This document shows, piece after piece, positions 1 through 5,571 of a stretch of DNA of 5,630 bases (its first letter is position 1; every line of letters starts with the position of its first letter). The translations under genes and the position numbers were made by a program. Source of the stretch: Verrucomicrobiota bacterium. Its GTDB lineage: Bacteria > Verrucomicrobiota > Kiritimatiellia > JAAZAB01. Below the pieces are notes generated by a model. It was not told the origin of the DNA. It searched no databases and saw nothing but the letters and a program-made list of their open reading frames with translations. The stretch spans positions 1 through 5,630 of the forward strand of contig JAHIMN010000289.1 of assembly GCA_018896395.1 (NCBI GenBank), in the 5' to 3' direction.

Positions 1-9
1 GACGCTTCT

Positions 10-41
10 GGGTTTAGAGTGAAACACCCCAACATATAGTG
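10..41 (+). repeat. Left terminal inverted repeat of the IS
   Basis: It begins GGGTTTAGAGTGAA and ends AACATATAGTG. It pairs with 1400-1431, with mismatches at the 3rd and the 15th to 17th positions. Its inner end is one base from the transposase stop codon at 43-45, so coding sequence runs right up to the end of the element. Confidence 0.88.
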
Positions 42-42
42 A

Positions 43-1281
43 TTATGACGATAGCGGATGCGGATACAAGTTTAAGCCACCACAATGAAAATAAATTGCC
101 AACTTGTAATGAGTCCGATTTCTAAAGCCACAGGCCATTTCTTTCACCATCTGGATTTTGCTGTTCAACCCCTCAGCCGTCGCATTGGTAATGCGATGCC
201 GAAAATACGTCAGGATATTCTGCAAATGGACCTTCAACGTTTTGGCCACCCTGATGATCGGAGGCAACCGCGAATGCGTGGCCCAGAAATACCAGCGTTG
301 AAAGAACTTCCGGGCATTCTGGGCGTAAATGAAATCCCAGAACTGCCGCAAGGCCTCCTTGATCGCCCATGCCCGACCGGTCCGCAGACTCATTTGACGC
401 AGGGCCGCAAACTCACCTTGCCGCCATTCCGGGATGTTCTCCTTATTCGCCAGCCACAAATACCGTGTCCATTTCAATCGGTCGTCTCCTTCTTCCATCA
501 AGGCTTTGTGTTCCTGTTTCCGAACCTTATCCACGGCTTCCGTCACCAGGCGTGTCACATGAAACCGATCAAACACGATCTTATCCTCCGCCCCCGGAAT
601 GAACCGACGCGTCGCCGCTATATAAGGGTCCCACATATCCATGGCCACCGCTTGCACGTTCTTCAGGGCTTTTTCGTCAAACTGCCGATAATAGGCTTCC
701 AGGCTGTCCTGCGAACGATCTTCCACCACATATTCCACGGTCCCCCGCCGCAAATCGCACACCAGCGTCTCATAGGTATGCCGTTTGGCAAACGACTTCT
801 CATCAATTCCAATATACGGCGGAATACGCCATTGCTTCCGCGCCAATCCTCGCGCCACCGCTTTCTCGACCACGTGCCACCCCTGATCCCAACTGATGCC
901 CAGCAACCGACCACATCCCGTCACGTCGCACTCTTTCAGGGTATCAATCAACCGGCTTTCCAGCTGCAACGTAAACGACGACCGCGGCCCCGCCCACGGC
1001 GCCACTATCTGTCGCACGTTATGCTGGGAACATTTTGTCCGAGGCAATCGCGCATGAACGTAAGTGCGACAGTCGCAGGTGTCCAGATGACGCCAAGTCT
1101 GTTCCTCCGCCAGATCATAAAAAGCCGCCGGCTGACGACAAACCGCACATTGCCATTCCCGGTCACGGACAGCTTCCACTCGCACATCAACCCGCTTCGT
1201 CGCCAAATCCAGTTTGACTTCCGTCACACGCCAATCATTTCCCAAGCCCAACAATGCCGTATACAATTCCGTGTCCTTCAT
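43..1281 (-). CDS. ISL3-family DDE transposase, 412 aa
   Basis: This protein catalyses cutting and strand transfer of its own IS ends. An N-terminal zinc ribbon shows C45xxC48 and C84xxH87. A helix-turn-helix region follows around residues 105-150, including the family-typical WDQGW and AVARGLARK. The DDE catalytic core (DDE_Tnp_ISL3) has D160 in IGIDEKS, D215 in VAMDMWDPY and E370 in NATAEGLNSKI. The C-terminal CGFRNRTHYKLAIYFHCGG block is characteristic of the family, and length is normal. The frame is open to 1362, but the ATG at 1281 is chosen because AAAGGGG sits 5 nt upstream and the next residues (MKDTELYTALLGL) look like an ISL3 N-terminus; the extra 27 upstream residues overlap the leader palindrome. 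No frameshift or internal stop is present, so the enzyme appears intact. Confidence 0.94.
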   Translation of the reverse strand: MKDTELYTALLGLGNDWRVTEVKLDLATKRVDVRVEAVRDREWQCAVCRQPAAFYDLAEEQTWRHLDTCDCRTYVHARLPRTKCSQHNVRQIVAPWAGPRSSFTLQLESRLIDTLKECDVTGCGRLLGISWDQGWHVVEKAVARGLARKQWRIPPYIGIDEKSFAKRHTYETLVCDLRRGTVEYVVEDRSQDSLEAYYRQFDEKALKNVQAVAMDMWDPYIAATRRFIPGAEDKIVFDRFHVTRLVTEAVDKVRKQEHKALMEEGDDRLKWTRYLWLANKENIPEWRQGEFAALRQMSLRTGRAWAIKEALRQFWDFIYAQNARKFFQRWYFWATHSRLPPIIRVAKTLKVHLQNILTYFRHRITNATAEGLNSKIQMVKEMACGFRNRTHYKLAIYFHCGGLNLYPHPLSS

Positions 1282-1286
1282 GGATA

Positions 1287-1293
1287 CCCCTTT
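1287..1293 (-). promoter_or_regulatory. Ribosome binding site of the transposase gene
   Basis: On the minus strand AAAGGGG lies 5 nt before the ATG at 1281. It decides the start against the in-frame ATGs at 1317 and 1362, neither of which has a purine-rich site in front. Confidence 0.7.
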
Positions 1294-1330
1294 CTTTATG
1301 AGCAAACAGCATATCATGTTCGCCCATTTT

Positions 1331-1399
1331 GTCGCCGCTGGGATGGCTGCGAGAATGGGCATATAAAGCTCGTCGGAGCAGCCATCCCTAAGCAGCGAC
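1331..1399 (-). repeat. Imperfect palindrome in the transposase leader
   Basis: The left arm 1331-1350 and right arm 1378-1399 give 19 base pairs: eight outer pairs around one C/A mismatch, a two-base bulge (1389-1390), then a perfect 11-bp inner stem (GGGATGGCTGC with GCAGCCATCCC). The 27-nt loop contains, on the minus strand, the -10-like string TTTATAT. It lies exactly between the right terminal repeat and the transposase ribosome binding site. By analogy with IS10 and IS50, a hairpin here could damp transposase expression from outside transcription, but unlike those elements it does not cover the ribosome binding site, so that role is inference. It could instead be a transposase binding site. 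Confidence 0.75.
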
Positions 1400-1431
1400 C
1401 ACTATATGTTGGGGGTCTTCACTCTAAAGCC
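1400..1431 (-). repeat. Right terminal inverted repeat of the IS
   Basis: Read on the minus strand it begins GGCTTTAGAGTGAA and ends AACATATAGTG, matching the left repeat at 28 of 32 positions. It lies upstream of the transposase gene and directly abuts the palindrome at 1331-1399. Confidence 0.88.
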
Positions 1432-1538
1432 TGAAGGACCTATTTTTTATCTTTTTCTCCCGCACCAGGACCGCGGGGCGCGAACAGGTGACCACTCACG
1501 GTAATCACTTCTGCCGCCCAAAATGAGTTGCGAGGGAA

Positions 1539-1607
1539 GGCCAAACGCCAAGACCACGCGGGACGCGTGGCAAGTTTATCCCGCGTTGCGCGGGACGGCG
1601 AACGGCC
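1539..1607. repeat. GC-rich structured intergenic block, possible palindromic repeat
   Basis: Three helices can form together. The outer stem pairs GGCC (1539-1542) with GGCC (1604-1607) and CGCC (1546-1549) with GGCG (1597-1600) around a 3x3 internal loop. Hairpin A is CCACGC/GCGTGG (1554-1559 with 1565-1570, 5-nt loop). Hairpin B is TCCCGCG/CGCGGGA (1579-1585 with 1589-1595, 3-nt loop). A 9-bp direct repeat CGCGGGACG (1557-1565 and 1589-1597) means the middle TCCCGCG can pair with either copy, giving mutually exclusive folds. The block lies 45 bp past the stop of the minus-strand TPR gene. No T-run follows on either strand, so it is not a standard intrinsic terminator. The rest of 1432-1652 shows no coding signal. 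It could be a 3' UTR structure, a factor-dependent terminator or a REP-like dispersed repeat. Confidence 0.6.
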
Positions 1608-1652
1608 GAAGACACGACAGAGACCGACAGCGAAAACGGGAAACCACTACGT

Positions 1653-3053
1653 TCACGGTGACGGCTTATAGGACTTCTCGATCTTGGCGGCCACATCCTT
1701 GTAGCCAATATCCACCTGGTAGATTTCTTTGTAATATTGATCCACCGCCGTCGCGATATCGCCCTGGGCTTCCAGGATTTCACCCAACTGGTAGAAAATA
1801 TCCTTTTTCAGATCATCCATTTCGGTCAATTCGGCGGCGGCTTTTTCCAGTTGATCGCGCGCCATATCGAACTGCTGTTTCTGCTTGAAACACCGCGCCA
1901 TGTAATACAGCGAACGCACCCGGTTGCGCGGACTGCGCTGGGCCATCTGGAACTGCTGGATGGCTTCGTTCAACAGGTCGCGCTCGAACAGAAGCACGCC
2001 GTAATCATACCGCAGGGGCAGGTCGTTGGGATACCGCTCGATGCGCACCTCGGTATTCTTGAACACAAACTCATTTTTGGCGGCTTCCTTGGTTTTTACC
2101 CCGGCCAGGTCGCCGTTTTCGCGGCACTGGGCGATCTCAAAATCGAATTGCTTCAACTGCACCGTCGCCAGCATCTGATCAAGTTGCGGGTCGGAAGCAT
2201 TGCCAAGGCGCTTGGCTTCATCAATCGTGTGCTTGGCGTCGTCAAACCGCGTCGCCTGCATATACAGGTTGGCCAGGGCACGGCGGTAATTGACGTTTTC
2301 AGGCTCGTGCTTAACGCGCTCTTCCAGGTCATGGATCAGTAATTCCGCACTTTTGCCGTCCTTGACAGCCATGGCTTCTTTCTCCAGCACGGACGCTTCC
2401 TTGACGTCCTTGATGATGCTCCGGTAGCCTCCCCCACCCTTGGCCGCCTCGTCCCAGCCGCCCTTGGCCATTGTTTCGCGGGCCATGGCATTCTTCAACG
2501 CCTGCATGGCCTCGGCATCGTGGGGCTTCAGGTTGATAACGGCTTCGAAACATTCCTTGGCCTCCTGGGGCTGGTCCATTTGCATATACAGGTTGCCCAG
2601 CCAAGCCAGGAACTCGGCATCCTGCTGAAAATACTCGCGCACCATGGCCAGCGTCAGCGCGGCCACTTCCGGCATCTCCGCCGCCTCGGCCATCTTGCAC
2701 AGGAAACGGATAAAGGTCGGGTTCAGGGGATCTTTGCGGATAAGTTCTTCGCCCAGGCGCAGGGCCTCTTGCGACTTCCCGGCGCGCAGGGCCAGCCAGC
2801 CTTTGATCAATTGCGGCGCGGCGCTAATCGTGGTCATGACGCGCGCCACCTGGCCGCCACCGGTTTCGTTGAACTGCTTCAGGGCGGTCGCCCGCAGGAA
2901 TTTCCGAGCCCGCAAAAAATGAGGCTCGATATCCAGCGCCGCCATGAACATATCCATCGCATAAGGCAGGTTGCCATGTTCCGTGGCCACCAGCCCCTTG
3001 TCAAACAACTCGCGTGCCCGTTTTGGTAAATTGGCTTCAGATAGATCCGCCAT
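1653..3053 (-). CDS. Tetratricopeptide-repeat protein of unknown function, 466 aa
   Basis: TPR proteins are helical scaffolds for protein contacts; the partner cannot be read from sequence. Recognisable helix-turn-helix repeats lie near residues 11-44 (AMDMFMAALDIEP), 81-114, 147-180 (AWLGNLYMQMDQPQEAKECF), 254-284 (LANLYMQATRFDDAKHTIDE), 346-374, 378-410 and 416-446. A glycine-rich break (GGWDEAAKGGGGY, about 198-210) splits the array into two blocks. There is no signal peptide, membrane segment or added catalytic domain, so a cytoplasmic location is expected. The ATG at 3053 is supported by AGGAG (3062-3066) 8 nt upstream and by the promoter at 3085-3114. It is transcribed divergently from the amidase gene and nothing follows it on its strand before the IS, so it is probably monocistronic. 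The structured block at 1539-1607 may mark its transcript end. Confidence 0.9.
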   Translation of the reverse strand: MADLSEANLPKRARELFDKGLVATEHGNLPYAMDMFMAALDIEPHFLRARKFLRATALKQFNETGGGQVARVMTTISAAPQLIKGWLALRAGKSQEALRLGEELIRKDPLNPTFIRFLCKMAEAAEMPEVAALTLAMVREYFQQDAEFLAWLGNLYMQMDQPQEAKECFEAVINLKPHDAEAMQALKNAMARETMAKGGWDEAAKGGGGYRSIIKDVKEASVLEKEAMAVKDGKSAELLIHDLEERVKHEPENVNYRRALANLYMQATRFDDAKHTIDEAKRLGNASDPQLDQMLATVQLKQFDFEIAQCRENGDLAGVKTKEAAKNEFVFKNTEVRIERYPNDLPLRYDYGVLLFERDLLNEAIQQFQMAQRSPRNRVRSLYYMARCFKQKQQFDMARDQLEKAAAELTEMDDLKKDIFYQLGEILEAQGDIATAVDQYYKEIYQVDIGYKDVAAKIEKSYKPSP

Positions 3054-3061
3054 GGAAAAAA

Positions 3062-3066
3062 CTCCT
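3062..3066 (-). promoter_or_regulatory. Ribosome binding site of the TPR gene
   Basis: On the minus strand AGGAG lies 8 nt before the ATG at 3053, the clearest Shine-Dalgarno site among the host genes here. It confirms the start. Confidence 0.75.
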
Positions 3067-3084
3067 GTTTTTTTCTGTTGTTTA

Positions 3085-3114
3085 AGCCTACACTTGTTTC
3101 CTTGTGGATGTCAA
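3085..3114 (-). promoter_or_regulatory. Candidate sigma70-type promoter for the TPR gene
   Basis: On the minus strand a perfect -35 box TTGACA (3109-3114) is followed after 18 bp by TAGGCT (3085-3090), which keeps the T, A and final T of TATAAT. Transcription would start near 3078, giving a leader of about 24 nt that contains AGGAG. The -10 box is weak, so the call rests on the -35 and the spacing. Confidence 0.45.
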
Positions 3115-3120
3115 TAGGCA

Positions 3121-3147
3121 ATGAACACCAAAATCCATTCAATATGA
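3121..3147 (+). other. Possible 8-codon leader ORF overlapping the amidase start
   Basis: ATG at 3121 opens a frame of eight codons (MNTKIHSI) whose TGA (3145-3147) overlaps the amidase ATG (3144-3146) as ATGA, the usual arrangement for stop-start translational coupling. Only a weak AGG lies 4 nt ahead. Such a short overlap can arise by chance. It is recorded because the amidase ATG has no Shine-Dalgarno site of its own. Confidence 0.2.
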
Positions 3148-4166
3148 ACTTACCGTCTCATCACAGGTTGAAAAAATCCGGCGCCCACCGGGCATTCGGC
3201 GCCGGCCTGCTTGCCGGCGCCTGGCTTGCCGCGGAGGCGGCCTCCGCGGGCAGTTTCATCATGGGCGATGCCGTCTCATTGTCCCAGCTGTCCCATCGCT
3301 ACAACTTCATCGCATACACCGCCAAGGGCAAAAACCTCGCGCTGAGGACCAAGTTCAATACTTTCACATTCGAAGGCGATACCCGCAAGGTCGAATTCAA
3401 CAACATTCTCATCTGGTTGAATGCGCCGGTTGCCCGGCATTGGGGCTCCTGGACCATCCGGGACATGGACGTGGATAAAACCATTTTGCCGCTGATCAAT
3501 CCCCCGCGGGCGCTCAAATCGGAAGGCTGGCGGTTGGTGGTCCTGGATCCGGGCCATGGCGGCCAGGATCCCGGCGCCTCCGATCTGCGCCGGGGCCTGG
3601 AAGAAAAACGCATTGCCCTGGAACTGGCCCAACGCGTTCGAACCATCCTGCAGAAATACAAAGTGGACGTGCGCCTGACGCGCGGCGGCGACCAAACCAC
3701 AGATCTGGGCCAGCGGTGCCTCTTGGCCCACCGATGGGGGGCCGACTTGTTCGTCAGTATTCACCTGAACGCGGCCGCGAACGCGAACTCCTCCGGCATC
3801 GAGACCCACATCCTGCCGCCGGCAGGGTGTCCCATCACGGCAAGCGCTTTTGTCAGCTCCCGGGATCGCGTGGCATTTCCCGGCAACCGTCACGACGGAG
3901 CCAATATGGTCCTGGGCTATTACCTCCAACGGAGCCTGATTAAATACACCCGGTTGGAAGACCGCGGCGTACGGCGCTCCCGGTTCTACGTGATCCGCAA
4001 TGTGGACTGCCCAGCCGCCTTGGTGGAATGCGGGTTTATATCGAGCCGCAACGACCGGACCAAAATAATGACCTCGGCCTACCGGGATAATGTTGTCCGG
4101 GGCATTGCCGAAGGCATCCAGACCTACCTCAACATGGTCAAACGCGCCCAGGCGCTTAATCCCTGA
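3144..4166 (+). CDS. Exported N-acetylmuramoyl-L-alanine amidase (Amidase_3), 340 aa
   Basis: The enzyme is a zinc hydrolase that cuts the bond between N-acetylmuramic acid and L-alanine in peptidoglycan, for cell separation or wall turnover. From the ATG at 3144 a signal peptide is clear: a basic region (HHRLKKSGAHR), a hydrophobic core (AFGAGLLAGAWLAAEA) and a likely cut after AASA near residue 35. Residues about 42-117 form a beta-rich domain resembling the copper-amine-oxidase-N-like 'stalk' domain (VEFNNILIWLNAPV). The catalytic domain starts near 130 and keeps all key residues: H138 in LDPGHGG, E154 in LEEKR, H207 in VSIHLNA as zinc ligands, and catalytic E295 in ALVECGF. The frame is open to 3078, but starting there would put about 22 extra residues before the signal peptide and overlap the opposing promoter. 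No good Shine-Dalgarno site precedes 3144, so the start is less certain than the gene. The long segment between H207 and E295 resembles PVC-group amidases. Confidence 0.93.
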   Translation: MNLPSHHRLKKSGAHRAFGAGLLAGAWLAAEAASAGSFIMGDAVSLSQLSHRYNFIAYTAKGKNLALRTKFNTFTFEGDTRKVEFNNILIWLNAPVARHWGSWTIRDMDVDKTILPLINPPRALKSEGWRLVVLDPGHGGQDPGASDLRRGLEEKRIALELAQRVRTILQKYKVDVRLTRGGDQTTDLGQRCLLAHRWGADLFVSIHLNAAANANSSGIETHILPPAGCPITASAFVSSRDRVAFPGNRHDGANMVLGYYLQRSLIKYTRLEDRGVRRSRFYVIRNVDCPAALVECGFISSRNDRTKIMTSAYRDNVVRGIAEGIQTYLNMVKRAQALNP

Positions 4167-4176
4167 TCCTCGGATA

Positions 4177-4201
4177 ATGGTTGATGGAGTATGGTTGATG
4201 G
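4177..4201 (+). repeat. Two direct copies of ATGGTTGATGG, 14 bp apart
   Basis: Perfect 11-bp copies occupy 4177-4187 and 4191-4201, just after the amidase stop. The second copy starts a small hairpin, ATGGTT (4191-4196) with AACCAT (4204-4209), 7-nt loop. The first copy can compete for the same 3' arm: AATGGTT (4176-4182) with AACCATT (4204-4210). Confidence 0.7.
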
Positions 4202-4210
4202 TAAACCATT

Positions 4211-4241
4211 CCTGATTCGCGGAACTTATCCGCGAATCAGG
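4211..4241 (+). terminator. Perfect 12-bp hairpin after the amidase gene, possible terminator
   Basis: CCTGATTCGCGG (4211-4222) pairs perfectly with CCGCGAATCAGG (4230-4241) around a 7-nt loop (AACTTAT), 44 bp after the amidase stop. It sits beside the smaller hairpin at 4191-4209. A run of T does not follow (GCCCTTGAAATC), so it is not a textbook intrinsic terminator. It may still end or stabilise the amidase transcript, or be a dispersed palindrome. The structure is certain; the function is inference. Confidence 0.5.
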
Positions 4242-4256
4242 GCCCTTGAAATCCGC

Positions 4257-4285
4257 TTGCTTCCCGGCCCGGATATTCTCATAAT
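4257..4285 (+). promoter_or_regulatory. Candidate promoter for the aminotransferase gene
   Basis: TTGCTT (4257-4262) and CATAAT (4280-4285, five of six bases of TATAAT) are separated by 17 bp. Transcription would begin around 4292, leaving a leader of about 26 nt before the ATG at 4318. The position just after the hairpin pair suggests the aminotransferase has its own transcription unit. Confidence 0.45.
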
Positions 4286-4307
4286 GACGTTTTACTTGGC
4301 AAAACAA

Positions 4308-4312
4308 AAAGG
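4308..4312 (+). promoter_or_regulatory. Ribosome binding site of the aminotransferase gene
   Basis: AAAGG lies 5 nt before the ATG at 4318. It overlaps an in-frame GTG at 4312, which has no site of its own, so the ATG is preferred. Confidence 0.55.
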
Positions 4313-4317
4313 TGCCG

Positions 4318-5475
4318 ATGAAAGTTCCTTTGCTTGATTTGAAGGCCCAATATGCGCCGCTCCGCGAGGAAATCCGCGCGGCCATGGACGAGGTGTGCGA
4401 CGAGCAAGCGTTCATTCTCGGCGCGCGGGTCCAGGCATTTGAGGCGCATGTGGCCGCTTACTGCGGCGTGCCGTACGCCGTCGGCCTATCCTCCGGCACC
4501 GACGCCCTATTGGCGGCACTTATGGCCCTGGATATCGGACCCGGTGACGCCGTCATCACGTCCCCCTTCACTTTTTTTGCCACGCTCGGTTCCATTGTCC
4601 GGCTGGGCGCGTTTCCGCTCATGGCCGATATCGACCCCCTGACGTTCAACCTGAGCTCGGCCGGCGTGCGTTCATTGCTTGAGAGCCCGCCCCGTCGCTT
4701 GAAGAAACACACCCCCAGGGTGCTTCTGCCGGTGCACCTGTTCGGCCAGTGCGCCGATATGGACCCGCTCCTGGACCTGGCGCGGCAACACGGTCTGCAT
4801 GTTATTGAGGACGCGGCCCAGGCCATCGGCGCGGAGTATCCCACGCGTGCCGGCGTCTATAAGGCGGGCACACTGGGGGACATCGGCTGTTTCAGTTTTT
4901 TTCCTTCCAAAAACCTGGGCGGCTTCGGCGACGGCGGCATGGCCGTAACCCGCGACGCGCCGCTGGACACGGCCCTGCGCGCCATTCGCGTGCATGGGTC
5001 GGTGGAGAAATATCGGCATGACCGTCTGAGCGGCAATTTCCGCCTGGACGCCCTGCAGGCGGCCGTGTTGGACGTCAAATTGAAACATCTCGATAGTTGG
5101 CATGCGGCGCGGCGCGCGCACGCCGACTTCTACAACCGCGCTTTCCGAGACTCAGCGGTACAAGCCCCGCGGGCGGCATACGCGGGCTACACCCTGACGA
5201 ATCATCACATTTACAACCAATACGTGGTCCGCGTGCCGGAGCGCGACCGGGTGCGCGCGGCCCTGCAAAAGGCCGGTATCGGCTGTGACATTTACTATCC
5301 CGTACCCATGCACCGGCAACCCTGTTTCCGCGACCTGGGTTACCGCACCGGCGATTTCCCGGAAAGCGAGCAGGCCGCCCGCGAAGTCCTGGCCCTGCCC
5401 ATTTACCCGGAATTAACGGAAGCCATGCAACAGACCGTTGTGGATGAAGTGCTGAAGGCCGTAACTGGTAATTGA
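4318..5475 (+). CDS. DegT/DnrJ/EryC1/StrS-family PLP-dependent sugar aminotransferase, 385 aa
   Basis: These enzymes move an amino group, usually from glutamate, to a keto sugar bound to a nucleotide, feeding surface polysaccharide, lipopolysaccharide or glycan modification. The fold-type I PLP site is complete: SSGTDA (58-63) for the phosphate, SPFTFFAT (82-89), D165 and Q168 in EDAAQA, and the Schiff-base K198 in SFFPSKNLGGFGDGG. The family signatures SGNFRLDALQAAV (238-250), YYPVPMHRQP (326-335) and LPIYPELT (360-367) follow. Length is typical and both ends look complete. The SFFPSKNLG form resembles the WbpE/WlbC type that acts on UDP-hexosamine derivatives, but the substrate cannot be fixed from sequence. 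No other nucleotide-sugar gene is in view. The ATG at 4318 is chosen over the GTG at 4312 because AAAGG lies 5 nt before it. The protein starts with the family-typical VPLLDLKAQY. Confidence 0.94.
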   Translation: MKVPLLDLKAQYAPLREEIRAAMDEVCDEQAFILGARVQAFEAHVAAYCGVPYAVGLSSGTDALLAALMALDIGPGDAVITSPFTFFATLGSIVRLGAFPLMADIDPLTFNLSSAGVRSLLESPPRRLKKHTPRVLLPVHLFGQCADMDPLLDLARQHGLHVIEDAAQAIGAEYPTRAGVYKAGTLGDIGCFSFFPSKNLGGFGDGGMAVTRDAPLDTALRAIRVHGSVEKYRHDRLSGNFRLDALQAAVLDVKLKHLDSWHAARRAHADFYNRAFRDSAVQAPRAAYAGYTLTNHHIYNQYVVRVPERDRVRAALQKAGIGCDIYYPVPMHRQPCFRDLGYRTGDFPESEQAAREVLALPIYPELTEAMQQTVVDEVLKAVTGN

Positions 5476-5495
5476 ACGGACGCATGGGTATTTCG

Positions 5496-5523
5496 TTCTG
5501 GATTCTGTATTTTGTCTTCTGAC
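5496..5523 (+). repeat. Four tandem 7-bp repeats (TTCTGNN)
   Basis: The units TTCTGGA, TTCTGTA, TTTTGTC and TTCTGAC follow each other without a gap, sharing TTYTG and varying in the last two bases. They lie in the AT-richer spacer between the aminotransferase stop and uppS. Short tandem heptamers in intergenic DNA are known in cyanobacteria (STRR) and other bacteria. This tract looks like the same class, with no known function. Confidence 0.65.
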
Positions 5524-5571
5524 TACTTGTGAGCAATTACGTTTTGCATTTATCTGCGGCAAAAAATCATC

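Larger units (their letters stand above)
10..1431 (-). mobile_element. Complete ISL3-family insertion sequence, about 1.42 kb
   Basis: The element is bounded by 32-bp inverted repeats that match at 28 of 32 positions, and it holds a single full-length ISL3-type transposase read from the right end towards the left. The outer ends begin with GG, and the size and one-gene layout fit the ISL3 family (IS204/IS1001/IS1165 group). The family usually makes 8-bp target duplications. The 8 bp outside each end (ACGCTTCT on the left, TGAAGGAC on the right) do not match, so no duplication is visible. The flanks CTTCT and TGAAG are themselves nearly complementary, so the true ends could lie about 5 bp further out (5 and 1436); the window then leaves only four left flanking bases, too few to test fully. 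The transposase is open throughout, so the copy is likely functional or recently so. Confidence 0.87.

Noticed and set aside
85..1434. Long plus-strand open frame of 449 codons opposite the transposase
   Set aside because: It is an antisense shadow of a well-supported transposase; its product is rich in Arg, His and Pro with no recognisable domain, and it runs through the palindrome and most of the right terminal repeat.
1440..1460. T-rich run TATTTTTTATCTTTTT just right of the IS, as an intrinsic terminator
   Set aside because: No stable hairpin precedes it on the plus strand, and on the minus strand it reads as an A-run.
1505..1783. Minus-strand frame of 92 codons overlapping the end of the TPR gene and the structured block
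   Set aside because: Its sequence is a frame-shifted reading of TPR codons followed by the palindromic block, Arg-rich and without a start signal; the block explains it better.
3276..4415. Minus-strand open frame of 379 codons opposite the amidase
   Set aside because: It covers the amidase catalytic motifs in antisense, runs through the hairpins and into the aminotransferase gene, and shows no domain or ribosome binding site.
5528..5542. TTGTGAGCAATTACG resembling part of the lac operator
   Set aside because: Only the left half-site is similar; the palindromic right half is missing and no LacI-type regulator or sugar operon is in view.
5528..5556. TTGTGA followed by TTATCT as a uppS promoter
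   Set aside because: The -10 candidate shares too few bases with TATAAT at acceptable spacing.
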